Shown: piece after piece, positions 48,971-61,023 of the stretch
How the letters are laid out: each line of letters starts with the position of its first letter
Position numbering within the stretch: the stretch's first letter is position 1
NCBI GenBank assembly: GCA_964036315.1
Contig: CAXIWW010000817.1
Location: forward strand, 4,623,501-4,687,500
Direction: 5' to 3'
DNA from: Acanthosepion esculentum
Taxonomy: Eukaryota; Mollusca; Cephalopoda; Sepiida; Sepiidae
DNA length: 64,000 bases
The notes under the pieces: generated by a model
What the model was told of the DNA's origin: nothing
The model's input: the letters and a program-made list of their open reading frames with translations, nothing else
Databases searched by the model: none
Position numbers and translations under genes: made by a program

Positions 48971-49171
48971 AGAAATCGGCTTGAAGCAGCATGAGATTTC
49001 TTGTAAGGCAGTTGCCACAAAAGAGCCAGGAGATGTCGATTTGTATCAGCCTGGGATTGCTTGTAAGGCAGTTGTCACAAAAGAGACAGGAGATGTCGAT
49101 TTGTAGCGGCCTGAGATTGCTTGCAAGGCAGTTTCACAAAAGAGCCAGGCGTATTCGGCTTGTAGCAGCCT
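48971..49171 (-). repeat. Short inverted remnant of the 60-bp array next to the GC array (right arm)
   Basis: About 3.3 monomers in minus orientation (GGCTTGAAGCAGCATGAGAT through GTATTCGGCTTGTAGCAGCC). They mirror 17999-18245, with one monomer fewer. The foldback join near 48970-48980 (AGAAATCGGCTTGAAGC) shares only about 2 bp (CG) between its two parents. Confidence 0.85.
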
Positions 49172-52100
49172 GTCTCCTGGGTGGGGGGTCGTCCGCATGG
49201 GACTTTCTGGGACTGGGGTTCGTTTGCTTCGGCCTTTCTGGGTCTGTCTCCTGGGTGGGGGTCGTCTGAGTGGGACTTTCTGGGTCTGGGGGTCATCTGC
49301 GTGGGACATTCTGGTACTGTCTCCTGGGTGGGGGCTCGTCTGCATGGGACTTTCTTGGACTGGAGGTCGTCTGCGTGGGACTTTCTTGGACAGTCTCCTG
49401 GGTGGGGGCTCCTCTGCATGGGACTTTCTGGGACTGGGGGTCGTCTGAGTCTGACTTTCTGGGATTGTCTCCTGGGTGGGGGTCGTCTGTTTGGGACTTT
49501 CTGGGTCTGTCTCCTGGGTGGGTGTTCGTCTGCGTTGGATTTTCTTGGACTGGGGGTCATCTGCGTGGGACTTTCTGGGACTGTCTCCTGGGTGGGGGTC
49601 GTCTGCATGGGACTTCCTTGGACGGGGGGTCGTCTGCGTGGGACTTTATGGGACTGTCTCCTGGGTGGGTGTCGTCTGCGTGGGACTTTCTGGGACTGTC
49701 TCCTTGGTGAGGGTCGTCTCGGTGGGACTTTCTTGGACTGGGGGCTCGTCTGCGTGGGACATTCTGGGACTGTCTCCTGGGTGGGGGGTCGTCTGCGTGG
49801 GACTTTCTGGGACTGTCTCCTGGGTGGGTGTTCTTCTGCGTGGCACTTTCTGTGACTGGGGGTCGTCTGCGTGGGTCTTGCTGGGACTGTCTCCTGTCTG
49901 GGTGTCGTCTGCGTGGGACTTTCTTCGACTGGGGCTCGTCTGCGTTGGAATTTCTGGGACTGTCTCCTGCGTGGGGTGTCGTCGGCATGGGACTTTCTGT
50001 GACTCGGGGTCGTCTGCGTGGGTCTTTCTTGGACTCTCTCCTCGGTGGGCGGTCTTCTGCGTGGGACTTTCTGGGACTTTCAACTGGGTGGGGAGTCGTC
50101 TGCGTGGAACTTTCTGGGAATGGGGGTCGTCTGCGTGGGTCTTTCTGGGATTGTCTCCTGGGAGGTGTTTCGTCTGCGTGGGACTATCTGGGGCTGTCTC
50201 CTTGGTGGGGGGTGTCGTCTGCGTGGGACTTTCTGGGACTGTCTCCTGGGTGGGGGGTCGTCTACATGGGACTTTCTGGGACTGTCTCCTGGGAGGTGTT
50301 TCGTCTGCGTGGGACTTTCTGGGGCTGTCTCCTTGGTGGGGGGGTCGTCTGCGTGGGTCTTTCTGGGACAGTCTCCTGGGAGCGGTGTCGTCTGCGTGGG
50401 ACTTTGTGGGACTGGGGGTCGTCTGCGTTGGAATTTCTGGGACTGGGGGCGTCTGCGTGGGTCCTTCTGGGATTCTCTCCTGGGTGGGTGGTCGTCTGCG
50501 TGGGACTTTCTGGGACTCTTTCCTTGGTGGGGACTCGTCTGCGTGGGACTTTCTGGGACAGTGGTTCGTCTGCGTGGGTCTGTCTGGGACAGTCTCCTGG
50601 GTGCGGTGTCGTCTGCGTGGGACTTTGTGGGACTGGGGGTTGTCTCCTGGGTGGGGGGTCGTCTTTTTGGGACTTTCTGGGACTGGCTCCTGGGTGGGGG
50701 GCACGTATGCGTGGGATTTTCTGTGACTGGGGGTCGTCTGCGTGGGACTTTCTTGGACTGTCTCCTGGGTGGGGGGCCGTCTGCGATGGACTTTCTGGGA
50801 CTGGGGTCGTCTGCGTGGGACTTTCTGGGACTGTTTCCTGGGTGGGGACTCGTCTGCGTGGGACTTTCTGGGACAGTGGGTCGTCTGCGTGGGTCTGTCT
50901 CGGACAGTCTCCTGGGTGCGGTGTCGTCTGCGTGGGACTTTGTGGGACTGGGGGTTGTCTGCGTGGGACTTTCTGGGACTGGGGGTCGTCTGCGAGGGAC
51001 TTTCTGGGACTGTCTCCTGGGTGGGGGGTCGTCTTTTTGGAACTTTCTGGGACTGGCTCCTGGGTGGGGGGCACCTCTGCGTGGGATTTTCTGTGACTGG
51101 GGGTCGTCTGCGTGGGACTTTCTGGGACTGTCTCCTGGGTGGGGGCCGTCTGCGTGGGACTTTTTGGGACTGGGGTCGTCTGCGTGGGACTTTCTGGGAC
51201 TGGGGGCCTTCTGTGTGGGACTTTCTGGGAGTGGGAGTCGTCTGCGTGGGACTTTCTGGGACTGTCTCCTGGGTGGGGGGTCGTCTGCTTGGTACTTTGT
51301 AGGACTGGGGGTCTTCTGCGTGGGACTTTCTGGGACTGGGGTTCATCTGCGTGGGATTTCTGGGACTGTCTCCTGGGTGCGGTGTCGTCTGCGTGGGACT
51401 TTCTGGGACAGGGGTCGTCTGCTTGGGACTTTCTGGGACTGTCTCCTGGGTGGGTGTCGTCTGTTTGGGACTTTCTGAGAACTGTCTCCTGTGTGGTGTG
51501 TCGTCTGCGTGGGACATTCTGGGACTGGAGGTCTTCTGCGTGTGACTTTCTGGGACTGTGGGTCGTCTACGTGGGACATTCTGGGACTGTCTCCTGTGTG
51601 GGGGGTCTTCTGCGTGGGACTTTCTGGGACTGTCTCCGGGTGGGGGGTCGTCTGCATGGGTCTTTCTGGGACTGGGGGTCGTCTGCGTGGGACTTTCTGG
51701 GATTGTCTCCTGGGTTGGGTATCGTCTGCGTGGGACTTTCTGGGACTGGGGGTCGTCTGCGTGGGACTTTCTGGGACTTGGGGTCGTCTGCGTGGGACTT
51801 TCTAGGACTGGGGGTAGTCTGCGTTGGACTTTCTGGGACTGGGGTCGTCTGCGTGGGACTTTCTGGGACTGTCTCCTGGGTGAAGGGTTGTCTGTTTGGG
51901 ACTTTCTGGGACTGTCTCCAGGGTGGGGGTCGTCTGCATGGGACTTCCTAGGACTGGGGGTCGTCTGTGTGGGACTTTCTGGTAATGGGGCTCGTCTGCG
52001 TGGGTCTTTCTGGGACTGTCTCCTGGGTGGGGGTTCGTCTGCGTTGGACTTTCTGGGACTGTCTCATGCGTGGGGGGTCGTCAGCGTGGGACTTTCTGGG

Positions 52101-52280
52101 ACTGTCTCCTGGGTGGGGGCTCGTCTGCGTGGGACTTTCTGAGACTGTCTCCTGGGTGGGCGTCGTCTGCGTGTGATTTTCTGGGACTGTCTCCTGGGTG
52201 GTGGTCGTCTGCATGGGACTTCCTAGGACTGGGGGTCGTCTGTGTGGGTCTTTCTGTGACTGGGGCTGGTCTGCGTGGGT

Positions 52281-54407
52281 CTTTCTGGGACTGTCTCCTG
52301 GGTGGGGATTCGTCTGCGTTGGACTTTCTGGGACTGTCTCCTGGGTCGCGGGTCGTCTGCGTGGGACTTTCTGGGTCTGTCTCCTGGGTGGGGATCGTCT
52401 GCGTGCGTTTTTCTGGGAGTGGTTGTCGTCTGCGTGGGTATTTCTGGGACTGTCTCCTTGGTAGGGTGTAGACTGCGTGGGACTTTCTGGGACTGGGGGT
52501 AGTCTGCGTGGGACTTTCTGGGACTGGGGGCCGTCTGCGTGGGACTTTCTGGGACAGTCACCTGCGTGGGGGGTCGTCTGTTTGGGACTTTCTGAGAACT
52601 GTCTCCTGTGTGGAGTGTCGTCTGCGTGGGACTTTCTGGGACTGGGGGTCTTCTGCGTGTGACTTTGTCGGACTGGGGGTCGTCTGCGTGGGACTTTCTG
52701 GGACTGGGGGCCGTCTGCGTGGGACTTTCTGGGAATGTCTCCTGGGACTGTGGGTCGTCTGCGTTGGACTTCCTGCGACTGGGGTCGTCTGTGTGGGACT
52801 TTCTGGGAATGGGGGTCGTCTGCGTGGGACTTTCTGGGACTGTCTCCTGGGTGGGGGCTCGTCTGCGTGGGACTTTCTGCGACTGTCTCCTGGGTTGGGG
52901 GTCGTCTTTGGGAATTTCTGGGACTGGGGGTCGTCTGCGTCGGTCTTTCTGGGAATGTCTCCTGTGTGGGGGGTTGTCTGCCTGGGATTGCTGGGCCTGG
53001 GGTCGTCTGCGTGGGACTTTCTGGGACTGGGGGCCGTCTTCGTGGGACTTTCTGGGAGTGGGGGTCGTCTGCCTGGGACTTTCTGGGACTGTCTCCTGGG
53101 TGCGAGGTCGATTGTTTGGGACTTTCTGGGACTGGGGGCCGTCTGCATGGGACTTTCTGGGACTGGGGGTCGTCTGCGTGGGACTTTCTCGGACTGGGGG
53201 TCATCTGCTTGGGACTTTCTGGGACTGTCTCCTGGGTGCGGGCTCGTCTGCGTGGGACTTTCTGGGACTGGGGTCGTCTGCGTGGGACTTTCTGGGACTG
53301 TCTCCTGGGTGGAGGGTTGTCTGTTTGGGACTTTCTGGGACTGTCTCCTGGGTGGGGATTCGTCTGCGTTGGACTTTCTGGGACTGTCTCCTGGGTCGCG
53401 GGTCGTCTGCGTGGGACTTTCTGGGTCTGTCTCCTGGGTGGGGATCGTCTGCGTGCGTTTTTCTGGGAGTGGTTGTCGTCTGCGTGGGTATTTCTGGGAC
53501 TGTCTCCTTGGTAGGGTGTAGACTGCGTGGGACTTTCTGGGACTGGGGGTAGTCTGCGTGGGACTTTCTGGGACTGGGGGCCGTCTGCGTGGGACTTTCT
53601 GGGACAGTCACCTGCGTGGGGGGTCGTCTGTTTGGGACTTTCTGAGAACTGTCTCCTGTGTGGAGTGTCGTCTGCGTGGGACTTTCTGGGACTGGGGGTC
53701 TTCTGCGTGTGACTTTGTCGGACTGGGGGTCGTCTGCGTGGGACTTTCTGGGACTGGGGGCCGTCTGCGTGGGACTTTCTGGGAATGTCTCCTGGGACTG
53801 TGGGTCGTCTGCGTTGGACTTCCTGCGACTGGGGTCGTCTGTGTGGGACTTTCTGGGAATGGGGGTCGTCTGCGTGGGACTTTCTGGGACTGTCTCCTGG
53901 GTGGGGGCTCGTCTGCGTGGGACTTTCTGCGACTGTCTCCTGGGTTGGGGGTCGTCTTTGGGAATTTCTGGGACTGGGGGTCGTCTGCGTCGGTCTTTCT
54001 GGGAATGTCTCCTGTGTGGGGGGTTGTCTGCCTGGGATTGCTGGGCCTGGGGTCGTCTGCGTGGGACTTTCTGGGACTGGGGGCCGTCTTCGTGGGACTT
54101 TCTGGGAGTGGGGGTCGTCTGCCTGGGACTTTCTGGGACTGTCTCCTGGGTGCGAGGTCGATTGTTTGGGACTTTCTGGGACTGGGGGCCGTCTGCATGG
54201 GACTTTCTGGGACTGGGGGTCGTCTGCGTGGGACTTTCTCGGACTGGGGGTCATCTGCTTGGGACTTTCTGGGACTGTCTCCTGGGTGCGGGCTCGTCTG
54301 CGTGGGACTTTCTGGGACTGGGGTCGTCTGCGTGGGACTTTCTGGGACTGTCTCCTGGGTGGAGGGTTGTCTGTTTGGGACTTTCTGGGACTGTCTCCTG
54401 GGTGGGG
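52281..54407 (-). repeat. 1050-bp tandem duplication in the GC-rich array
   Basis: The segment beginning CTTTCTGGGACTGTCTCCTG at 52281 repeats at 53331, exactly 1050 bp later, for about 2.03 copies ending near 54407. Rare variants recur at this offset (CCTGGGTCGCGGGTCG, GGGTGTAGACTGCG, GACAGTCACCTGCG). Translations of both strands, such as 52477-52662 and 53527-53712, are identical, so the copies appear essentially identical. Confidence 0.88.
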
Positions 54408-56880
54408 GTCGTCTGCATGGGACTTCCTAGGACTGGGGGTCGTCTGTGTGGGACTTTCTGGTACTGGGGCTCGTCTCCTAGGTGGGGGTTCGTCTGCGTT
54501 AGACTTTCTGGGACTGTCTCATGCGTGGGGGGTCGTCAGCGTGGGACGTTCTGGGACTGTCTCCTGGGTGGGGGCTCGTCAGCGTGGGTTTTTCTGGGAG
54601 TGGGGGTCGTCTGCGTGGGAATTTCTGGAACTGTCTCCTTGGTAGGGTGTCGACTGCGTGGGACATTCTGGGACTGGGGTTAGTCTGCGTCGGACTTTCT
54701 GCGACTGGGGGTCGTCTGCGTGGGCTTTCTGGGCCTGGGGGTCGTCTGCGTGGGACTTTCTGGGACTGGGTGCAGTCTGCGTGGGTCTTTCTGGGACACT
54801 CTCGTGAATGGGGGGTCGTCTGTGTGGGATTTTTCTGGGACTGGGGATCGTCTGGGTGGGTCTTTCTGGGACTGGGTGTCATCTGCGTGGGACTTTTTTG
54901 GACTGGGGGTCGTCTGCGTCGGTCTTTCTGTGACTGTCTTCTGGGTCGGGGTTCGTCTGCGTGGGACTTTCTGGGACTGGGGGTCGTCTACGTGGATCTT
55001 TCTGGGACTCTCTCCTGGGTGTGGGGTCGTCTGCGTGGGACTTTCTGGGACTGTTTCCTGGGTGGGGACTCGTCTGCGTGGGACTTTCTTGGACTGGGGG
55101 TCGTCTGCGTGGATCATTGTGGGACACTCTCCTGGGTGCGGTGTTGTCTGCGTGGGACTTTTTGGGACTGGGGGTCGTCTGCGTGGGACTTTCTGGGACT
55201 GTCTCCTGGGTGGGGGTGTCGTCTGCGTGGGTCTTTCTGGGACTGGGGGTCGTCTCCGTGGGTCTTTCTGGGACTGGGGGCCGTCTGCGTGGGACTTTCT
55301 GGGACAGTCACCTGCGTGGGGGGTCGTCTGTTTGGGACTTTCTGAGAACTGTCTCCTGTGTGGGGTGTCATCTGCGTGGGACTTTCTGGGACTGGCGGTC
55401 TTCTGCGTGTGACTTTGTCGGACTGGGGTTCGTCTGCGTGGGACTTTCTGGGACTGGGGGCCGTCTGCCTGGGACTTTCTGGGAATGTCACCTGGGACTG
55501 TGGGTCGTCTGCGTTGGACTTCCTGTGACTGGGGTCGTCTGTGTGGGACTTTCTGGGAATGGGGGTCGTCTGCGTGGGACTTTCTGGGACTGTCTCCTGG
55601 GTGGGGGCTCGTCTGCGTGGGACTTTCTGCGACTGTCTCCTGGGTGGGGGGTCGTCTTTGGGAATTTCTGGGACTGGGGGTCGTCTGCGTCGGTCTTTCT
55701 GGGAATGTCTCCTGTGAGGGGGTTGTCTGCCTGGGATTGCTGGGCCTGGGGGTCGTCTGCGTGGGACTTTCTGGGACTGGGGGCCGTCTTCGTGGGACTT
55801 TCTGGGAGTGGGGGTCGTCTGCCTGGGACTTTCTGGGACTGTCTCCTGGGTGCGAGGTCGATTGTTTGGGACTTTCTGGGACTGGTGGCCGTCTGCGTGG
55901 GTCTTTCTGGGACTGGGGGTCATCTGCCTGGGACTTTCTGGGACTGTCTCCTGGGTGCGGGCTCGTCTGAGTGGGACTTTCTGGGACTGGGGCCGTCTGC
56001 GTGGGACTTTCTGGGACTGGGGGTCGTCTGCGTGGGACTTTCTGGGACTGGGGGTCATCTGCGTGGGACTTTCTGGGACTGTCTCCTGGGTGCGGGCTCG
56101 TCTGCGTGGGACTTTCTGGGACTGGGGTCGTCTGCGTGGGACTTTCTGGGACTGTCTCCTGGGTGGAGGGTTGTCTGTTTGGGACTTTCTGGGACTGTCT
56201 CCTGGGTGGGGGTCGTCTGCATGGGACTTCCTAGGACTGGGGGTCGTCTGTGTGGGACTTTCTGGTACTGGGGCTCGTCTCCTGGGTGGGGGTTCGTCTG
56301 CGTTAGACTTTCTGGGACTGTCTCATGCGTGGGGGGTCGTCAGCGTGGGACGTTCTGGGACTGTCTCCTGGGTGGGGGCTCGTCTGCGTGGGTTTTTCTG
56401 GGAGTGGGGGTCGTCTGCGTGGGAATTTCTGGGACTGTCTCCTTGGTAGGGTGTCGACTGCGTGGGACATTCTGGGACTGGGGGTAGTCTGCGTCGGACT
56501 TTCTGCGACTGGGGGTCGTCTGCGTGGGCTTTCTGGGCCTGGGGGTCGTCTGCGTGGGACTTTCTGGGACTGGGTGCCGTCTGCGTGGGTCTTTCTGGGA
56601 CACTCTCGTGAATGGGGAGTCGTCTGTGTGGGATTTTTCTGGGACTGGGGATCGTCTGGGTGGGTCTTTCTGGGACTGGGTGTCGTCTGCGTGGGACTTT
56701 TTTGGACTGGGGGTCGTCTGCGTGGGTCTTTCTGTGACTGTCTTCTGGGTCGGGGTTCGTCTGCGTGGGACTTTCTGGGACTGGGGGTCGTCTACGTGGA
56801 TCTTTCTGGGACTCTCTCCTGGGTGTGGGGTCGTCTGCGTGGGACTTTCTGGGACTGTTTCCTGGGTGGGGACTCGTCTG
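53581..56880 (-). repeat. ~1.7-1.8-kb duplication in the GC-rich array
   Basis: The landmark GGGACAGTCACCTGCGTG falls in equivalent contexts beginning at 53581 and 55281 (offset 1700). Further along, the offset becomes 1804 (54720 and 56524; CACTCTCGTGAATGGGG in both), because the second copy gained about 104 bp near 55980-56080. The second copy overlaps homology to the 1050-bp unit, so that block exists three times. Confidence 0.8.
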
Positions 56881-59219
56881 CGTGGGTCTTTCTGGGACTG
56901 GGTGTCGTCTGCGTGGGACTTTTGTGGACTGGGGGTCGTCTGCGTGGGTCTTTCTGTGACTGTCTGCTGGGTGGGGGTCGTCTGCGTGGGTCTTTCTGGG
57001 ACTGGGAGTCGTGCGTTGGACTTTCTGTGACTGGGGGCCGTCTACGAGGGACTTTCTGGGAGTGGGGGTCGTCTTCATGGGACTTTCTGGGACTGTCTCC
57101 TTGGTGGGGGTCGTCTTCATGGGACTTTCTTAGACTGGGGGTCGTCTGCGTGGGACATTCTGGGACTGTCTCCTGGGTGGGGGGAACGTCTGCGTCGGAT
57201 TTTCTCTGACTTGGGGTCGACTGCGTGGGACTTTCTGGGACTGGGGGCCGTCTGCGTTGGACTTTCTGGGAGTGGGGGTCGTCTGCGTGGGACTTTCTGG
57301 GACTGTCTCCTGGGTGGGGGGTCGTCAGTTTGGGACTTTCCGAGAAATGTCTCCTGTGTGGGGTGTCGTCTGCGTGGGACTTTCTGGAACTGGGTGTCTT
57401 CTGCGTGTGACTTTCTGGGACTGGGCGTCGTCTGCAAGGGACATTCTGGGACTGGGGGCCGTCTGCGTGGGACTTTCTGGGACTGTCTCCGGGGACTGGG
57501 GGTCGTCTGCGTTTGACTTACTGGGACTGGGGATCGTCTGCGTGGGACTTTCTGGGACTGTCTCCTGGGTGGGGGGTCGTCTGTTTGGGACTTTCTGAGA
57601 ACTGTCTCCTGTGTGGGGTGTCGTCTGCGTGGGATTTTCTGGGACTGGGGTCTTCTGCGTGTGACTTTGTCGGACTGGGCGTCGTCTGCGTGGGACTTTC
57701 TGGGACTGGGGGCCGTCTGCGTGGGACTTTCTGGGACTGTCTCCTTGGACTGTGGGTCGTCTGCGTTGGACTTCCTCGGACTGGGTGTCGTCTGTGTGGG
57801 ACTTTCTCGGAATGGGTGTCGTCTGCGTGGGACTTTCTGGGACTGTCTCCTGGTTGGGGGGTCGTCTGCGTGGGACTTTCTGGGACTGTCTCCTGGGTGG
57901 GGGTCGTCTGCATGCGACTTCCTGGGACTGGGGGTCTTCTGCGTGGGACTTTCTGGGACTGTCTCCTGGGTGGGGGGTCGTCTGCTTGGTACTTTGTAGG
58001 ACTGGGGGTCTTCTGCGTGGGACTTTCTGGGACTGGGGTTCATCTGCGTGGGATTTCTGGGACTGTCTCCTGGGTGCGGTGTCGTCTGCGTGGGACTTTC
58101 TGGGACAGGGGTCGTCTGCTTGGGACTTTCTGGGACTGTCTCCTGGGTGGGGGGTCGTCTGCGTGGGTCTTTCTGGGACTGGGTGTCGTCTGCGTGGGAC
58201 TTTTGTGGACTGGGGGTCGTCTGCGTGGGTCTTTCTGTGACTGTCTGCTGGGTGGGGGTCGTCTGCGTGGGTCTTTCTGGGACTGGGAGTCGTGCGTTGG
58301 ACTTTCTGTGACTGGGGGCCGTCTACGAGGGACTTTCTGGGAGTGGGGGTCGTCTTCATGGGACTTTCTGGGACTGTCTCCTTGGTGGGGGTCGTCTTCA
58401 TGGGACTTTCTTAGACTGGGGGTCGTCTGCGTGGGACATTCTGGGACTGTCTCCTGGGTGGGGGGAACGTCTGCGTCGGATTTTCTCTGACTTGGGGTCG
58501 ACTGCGTGGGACTTTCTGGGACTGGGGGCCGTCTGCGTTGGACTTTCTGGGAGTGGGGGTCGTCTGCGTGGGACTTTCTGGGACTGTCTCCTGGGTGGGG
58601 GGTCGTCAGTTTGGGACTTTCCGAGAAATGTCTCCTGTGTGGGGTGTCGTCTGCGTGGGACTTTCTGGAACTGGGGGTCTTCTGCGTGTGACTTTCTGGG
58701 ACTGGGGGTCGTCTGCGTGGGACTTTCGGGGACTGGGGGCCGTCTGCGTGGGACTTTCTGGGACTGTCTCCGGGGACTGGGGGTCGTCTGCGTTTGACTT
58801 CCTGGGACTGGGGATCGTCTGCGTGGGACTTTCTGGGACTGTCTCCTGGGTGGGGGGTCGTCTGTTTGGGACTTTCTGAGAACTGTCTCCTGTGTGGGGT
58901 GTCATCTGCGTGGGATTTTCTGGGACTGGGGTCTTCTGCGTGTGACTTTGTCGGACTGGGGGTCGTCTGCGTGGGACTTTCTGGGACTGGGGGCCGTCTG
59001 CGTGGGACTTTCTGGGACTGTCTCCTTGGACTGTGGGTCGTCTGCGTTGGACTTCCTCGGACTGGGTGTCGTCTGCGTGGGACTTTCTCGGAATGGGTGT
59101 CGTCTGCGTGGGACTTTCTGGGACTGTCTCCTGGTTGGGGGGTCGTCTGCGTGGGACTTTCTGGGACTGTCTCCTGGGTGGGGGTCGTCTGCATGCGACT
59201 TCCTGGGACTGGGGGTCTT
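56880..59219 (-). repeat. 1281-bp-offset duplication in the GC-rich array
   Basis: 56880-57938 matches 58161-59219 at offset 1281, including TTTTGTGGACTGGGGGTCG, GGGGGAACGTCTGCG and the TTTCCGAGAAATGTCTCC variant. Several substitutions separate the copies, for example GACTTACTGG near 57516 versus GACTTCCTGG near 58797. The sequence between them, about 57940-58160, instead resembles 51270-51470, pointing to long-distance exchange inside the array. Confidence 0.8.
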
Positions 59220-59229
59220 CTGCTTGGGA

Positions 59230-60137
59230 CTTTCTGGGACTGTCTCCTGGGTGCAGGGTCGTCTGCGTTGGATATCTGGGAATGTCTCCTGGGTGGGGGG
59301 TCGTCTTTGTGACTTTCTGGGACTGGGGGTCGTCTGCGTCGGTCTTTCTGGGACTGTCTCCTGGGTGGTGGGTCGTCTGCGTGGGACTTGCTTGGACTGG
59401 ATGTCGTCTGCGTGGGACTTTCTGGGACAAGGGTGTCGTCTGCGTGGGACTTTCAGGGACTGGGGATCGTCTGCGTGGGACTTTCTGGGACTGGGGGTCG
59501 TCTGCGTGGGACTTTCTGGGACTGTCTGCAGGGTGGAGGTCGTCTGCGTTGGACTTTCTGGGAATGGGGTTCGTCTGCGTGGGACTTTCTGAGACTGGGG
59601 CCGTCTTCGTGGGACTTTCTGGGAGTGGGGGTCGTCTTTGTGGGACTTTCTGGGACTGTCACCTGGGTGGGGGGTCTTCTGTTTGGGACATTCTGAGAAC
59701 TGTCTCCTGGGTGGGGTGTCGTCTGCGTGGGACTTTCTGGGACTGGGGTTCGTTTGCGTGGGACTTTCAGGGACTGTCTCCTGGGTCGGGGGTCGTCTGC
59801 GTGGGACTTTCTGGGACTGTCTCCTGGGTGCAGGGTCGTCTGCGTGGGATATCTGGGACTGTCTCCTGGGTGGGGGGTCGTCTTTGTGACTTTCTGGGAC
59901 TGGGGGTCGTCTGCGTCGGTCTTTCTGGGACTGTCTCCTGGGTGGTGGGTCGTCTGCGTGGGACTTGCTTGGACTGGATGCCGTCTGCGTGGGACTTTCT
60001 GGGACAAGGGTGTCGTCTGCGTGGGACTTTCAGGGACTGGGGATCGTCTGCGTGGGACTTTCTGGGGCTGGGGGTCGTCTGCGTGGGACTTTCTGGGACT
60101 GTCTGCAGGGTGGAGGTCGTCTGCGTTGGACTTTCTG
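59230..60137 (-). repeat. 577-bp-offset duplication in the GC-rich array
   Basis: About 59230-59560 repeats at 59807-60137, with GGGTGCAGGGTCGTCTGCG, GATATCTGGGA, GACTTGCTTGGACTGGATG and GGGACAAGGGTGTCGTC in the same order. Scattered substitutions distinguish the copies. Confidence 0.78.
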
Positions 60138-61023
60138 GGAATGGGGGTCGTCTGCGTGGGACATTCTGTGACTGGGGGCCGTCTACGTGGGACTTTCTGG
60201 AAGTGGGGTCGTCTGCATGGGATTTTCTTGGACTGTCTCCTGGGTGGGTTCTCGTCTGCGTGGGACTTTCTGTGTCTCACTCATGTGTAGGGGGTCGTCT
60301 GCTAGGGACTTTCTGGGAATGTCTCCTGGGTGGGGGTCTTCTGCATGGGAATTTCTTAGACTGGGGGTCGTCTGCGTGGGACATTCTGGGACTGTCTCGT
60401 GGGTGTGGGGCACGTCTGCGTGGGATTTTCTGTGACTGAGGGTCGTCTGCGTGGGACTTTCTGGTACTGGGGTTCGTCTTCGTGGGACTTTCTGAGACTG
60501 GGGCCGTCTTCGTGGGACTTTCTGGGAGTGGGGGTCGTCTTTGTGGGACTTTCTGGGACTGTCACCTCGGTGGGGGGTCTTCTGTTTGGGACATTCTGAG
60601 AACTGTCTCCTGGGTGGGGTGTCGTCTGCGTGGGACTTTCTGGGACTGGGGTTCGTCTGCGTGGGACTTTCTGGGACTGGGGGTCTTCTGCGTGGGACTT
60701 TTGGGGACTGGGTGTCGTCTGCGTGGGACTTTCTGGGACTGGGGGTCTTCTGCATGGGACTATCTGGGACTGTCTCCTGGGTGGGGGGTCGTCTGCGTGG
60801 GACTTTCTGGGATTAGGGGTCGTCTGCGTGGGACCTTCTGGGACTGGGGGTCGTCTGCGTGGGACTTTCTGGGACTGTCTTCTGGGTGGGGGTCGTCTGC
60901 GTGGGACTTTCTTGGACTGGGGGTCGTCTGCGTGGGACTTTCTGGGACTGGGGGTCGTCTGCGTGGGACTTTCTGGGACTTGGATTCGTCTGAGTGGGTC
61001 TTTCTGGGACTGTCTTCTGGGTG

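Larger units (their letters stand above)
16304..50603. repeat. Nested inverted duplication (degenerate ~34-kb palindrome)
   Basis: Four repeat families are ordered symmetrically and inverted about 35790. Paired left and right positions add to 66907 at the outer GC end, 67168 at the GC/60 join, 69981-70103 in the 60-bp array, 70926 at the 394/73 join, 71872 in the inner 73-bp array and 71580 at the central hairpin. Each step in these sums is a net gain or loss in one arm: about 260 bp GC, 2.8 kb of 60-bp array, about two 60-bp monomers, about two 394-bp units and about nine 73-bp monomers. Confidence 0.9.

Noticed and set aside
49646..51517. 623-codon minus-strand open frame and overlapping 416-486-codon plus-strand frames
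   Set aside because: Stop-free minisatellite units explain simultaneous openness in several frames; the predicted peptides are low-complexity and do not match any family I know.
51948..54254. 768-codon minus-strand open frame, with long plus-strand frames opposite (52508-53521, 53658-54683)
   Set aside because: It consists entirely of 31/42-bp GC-rich units, changes register at each 31-bp unit, is open on both strands and has no unique sequence, signal or gene-like ends.
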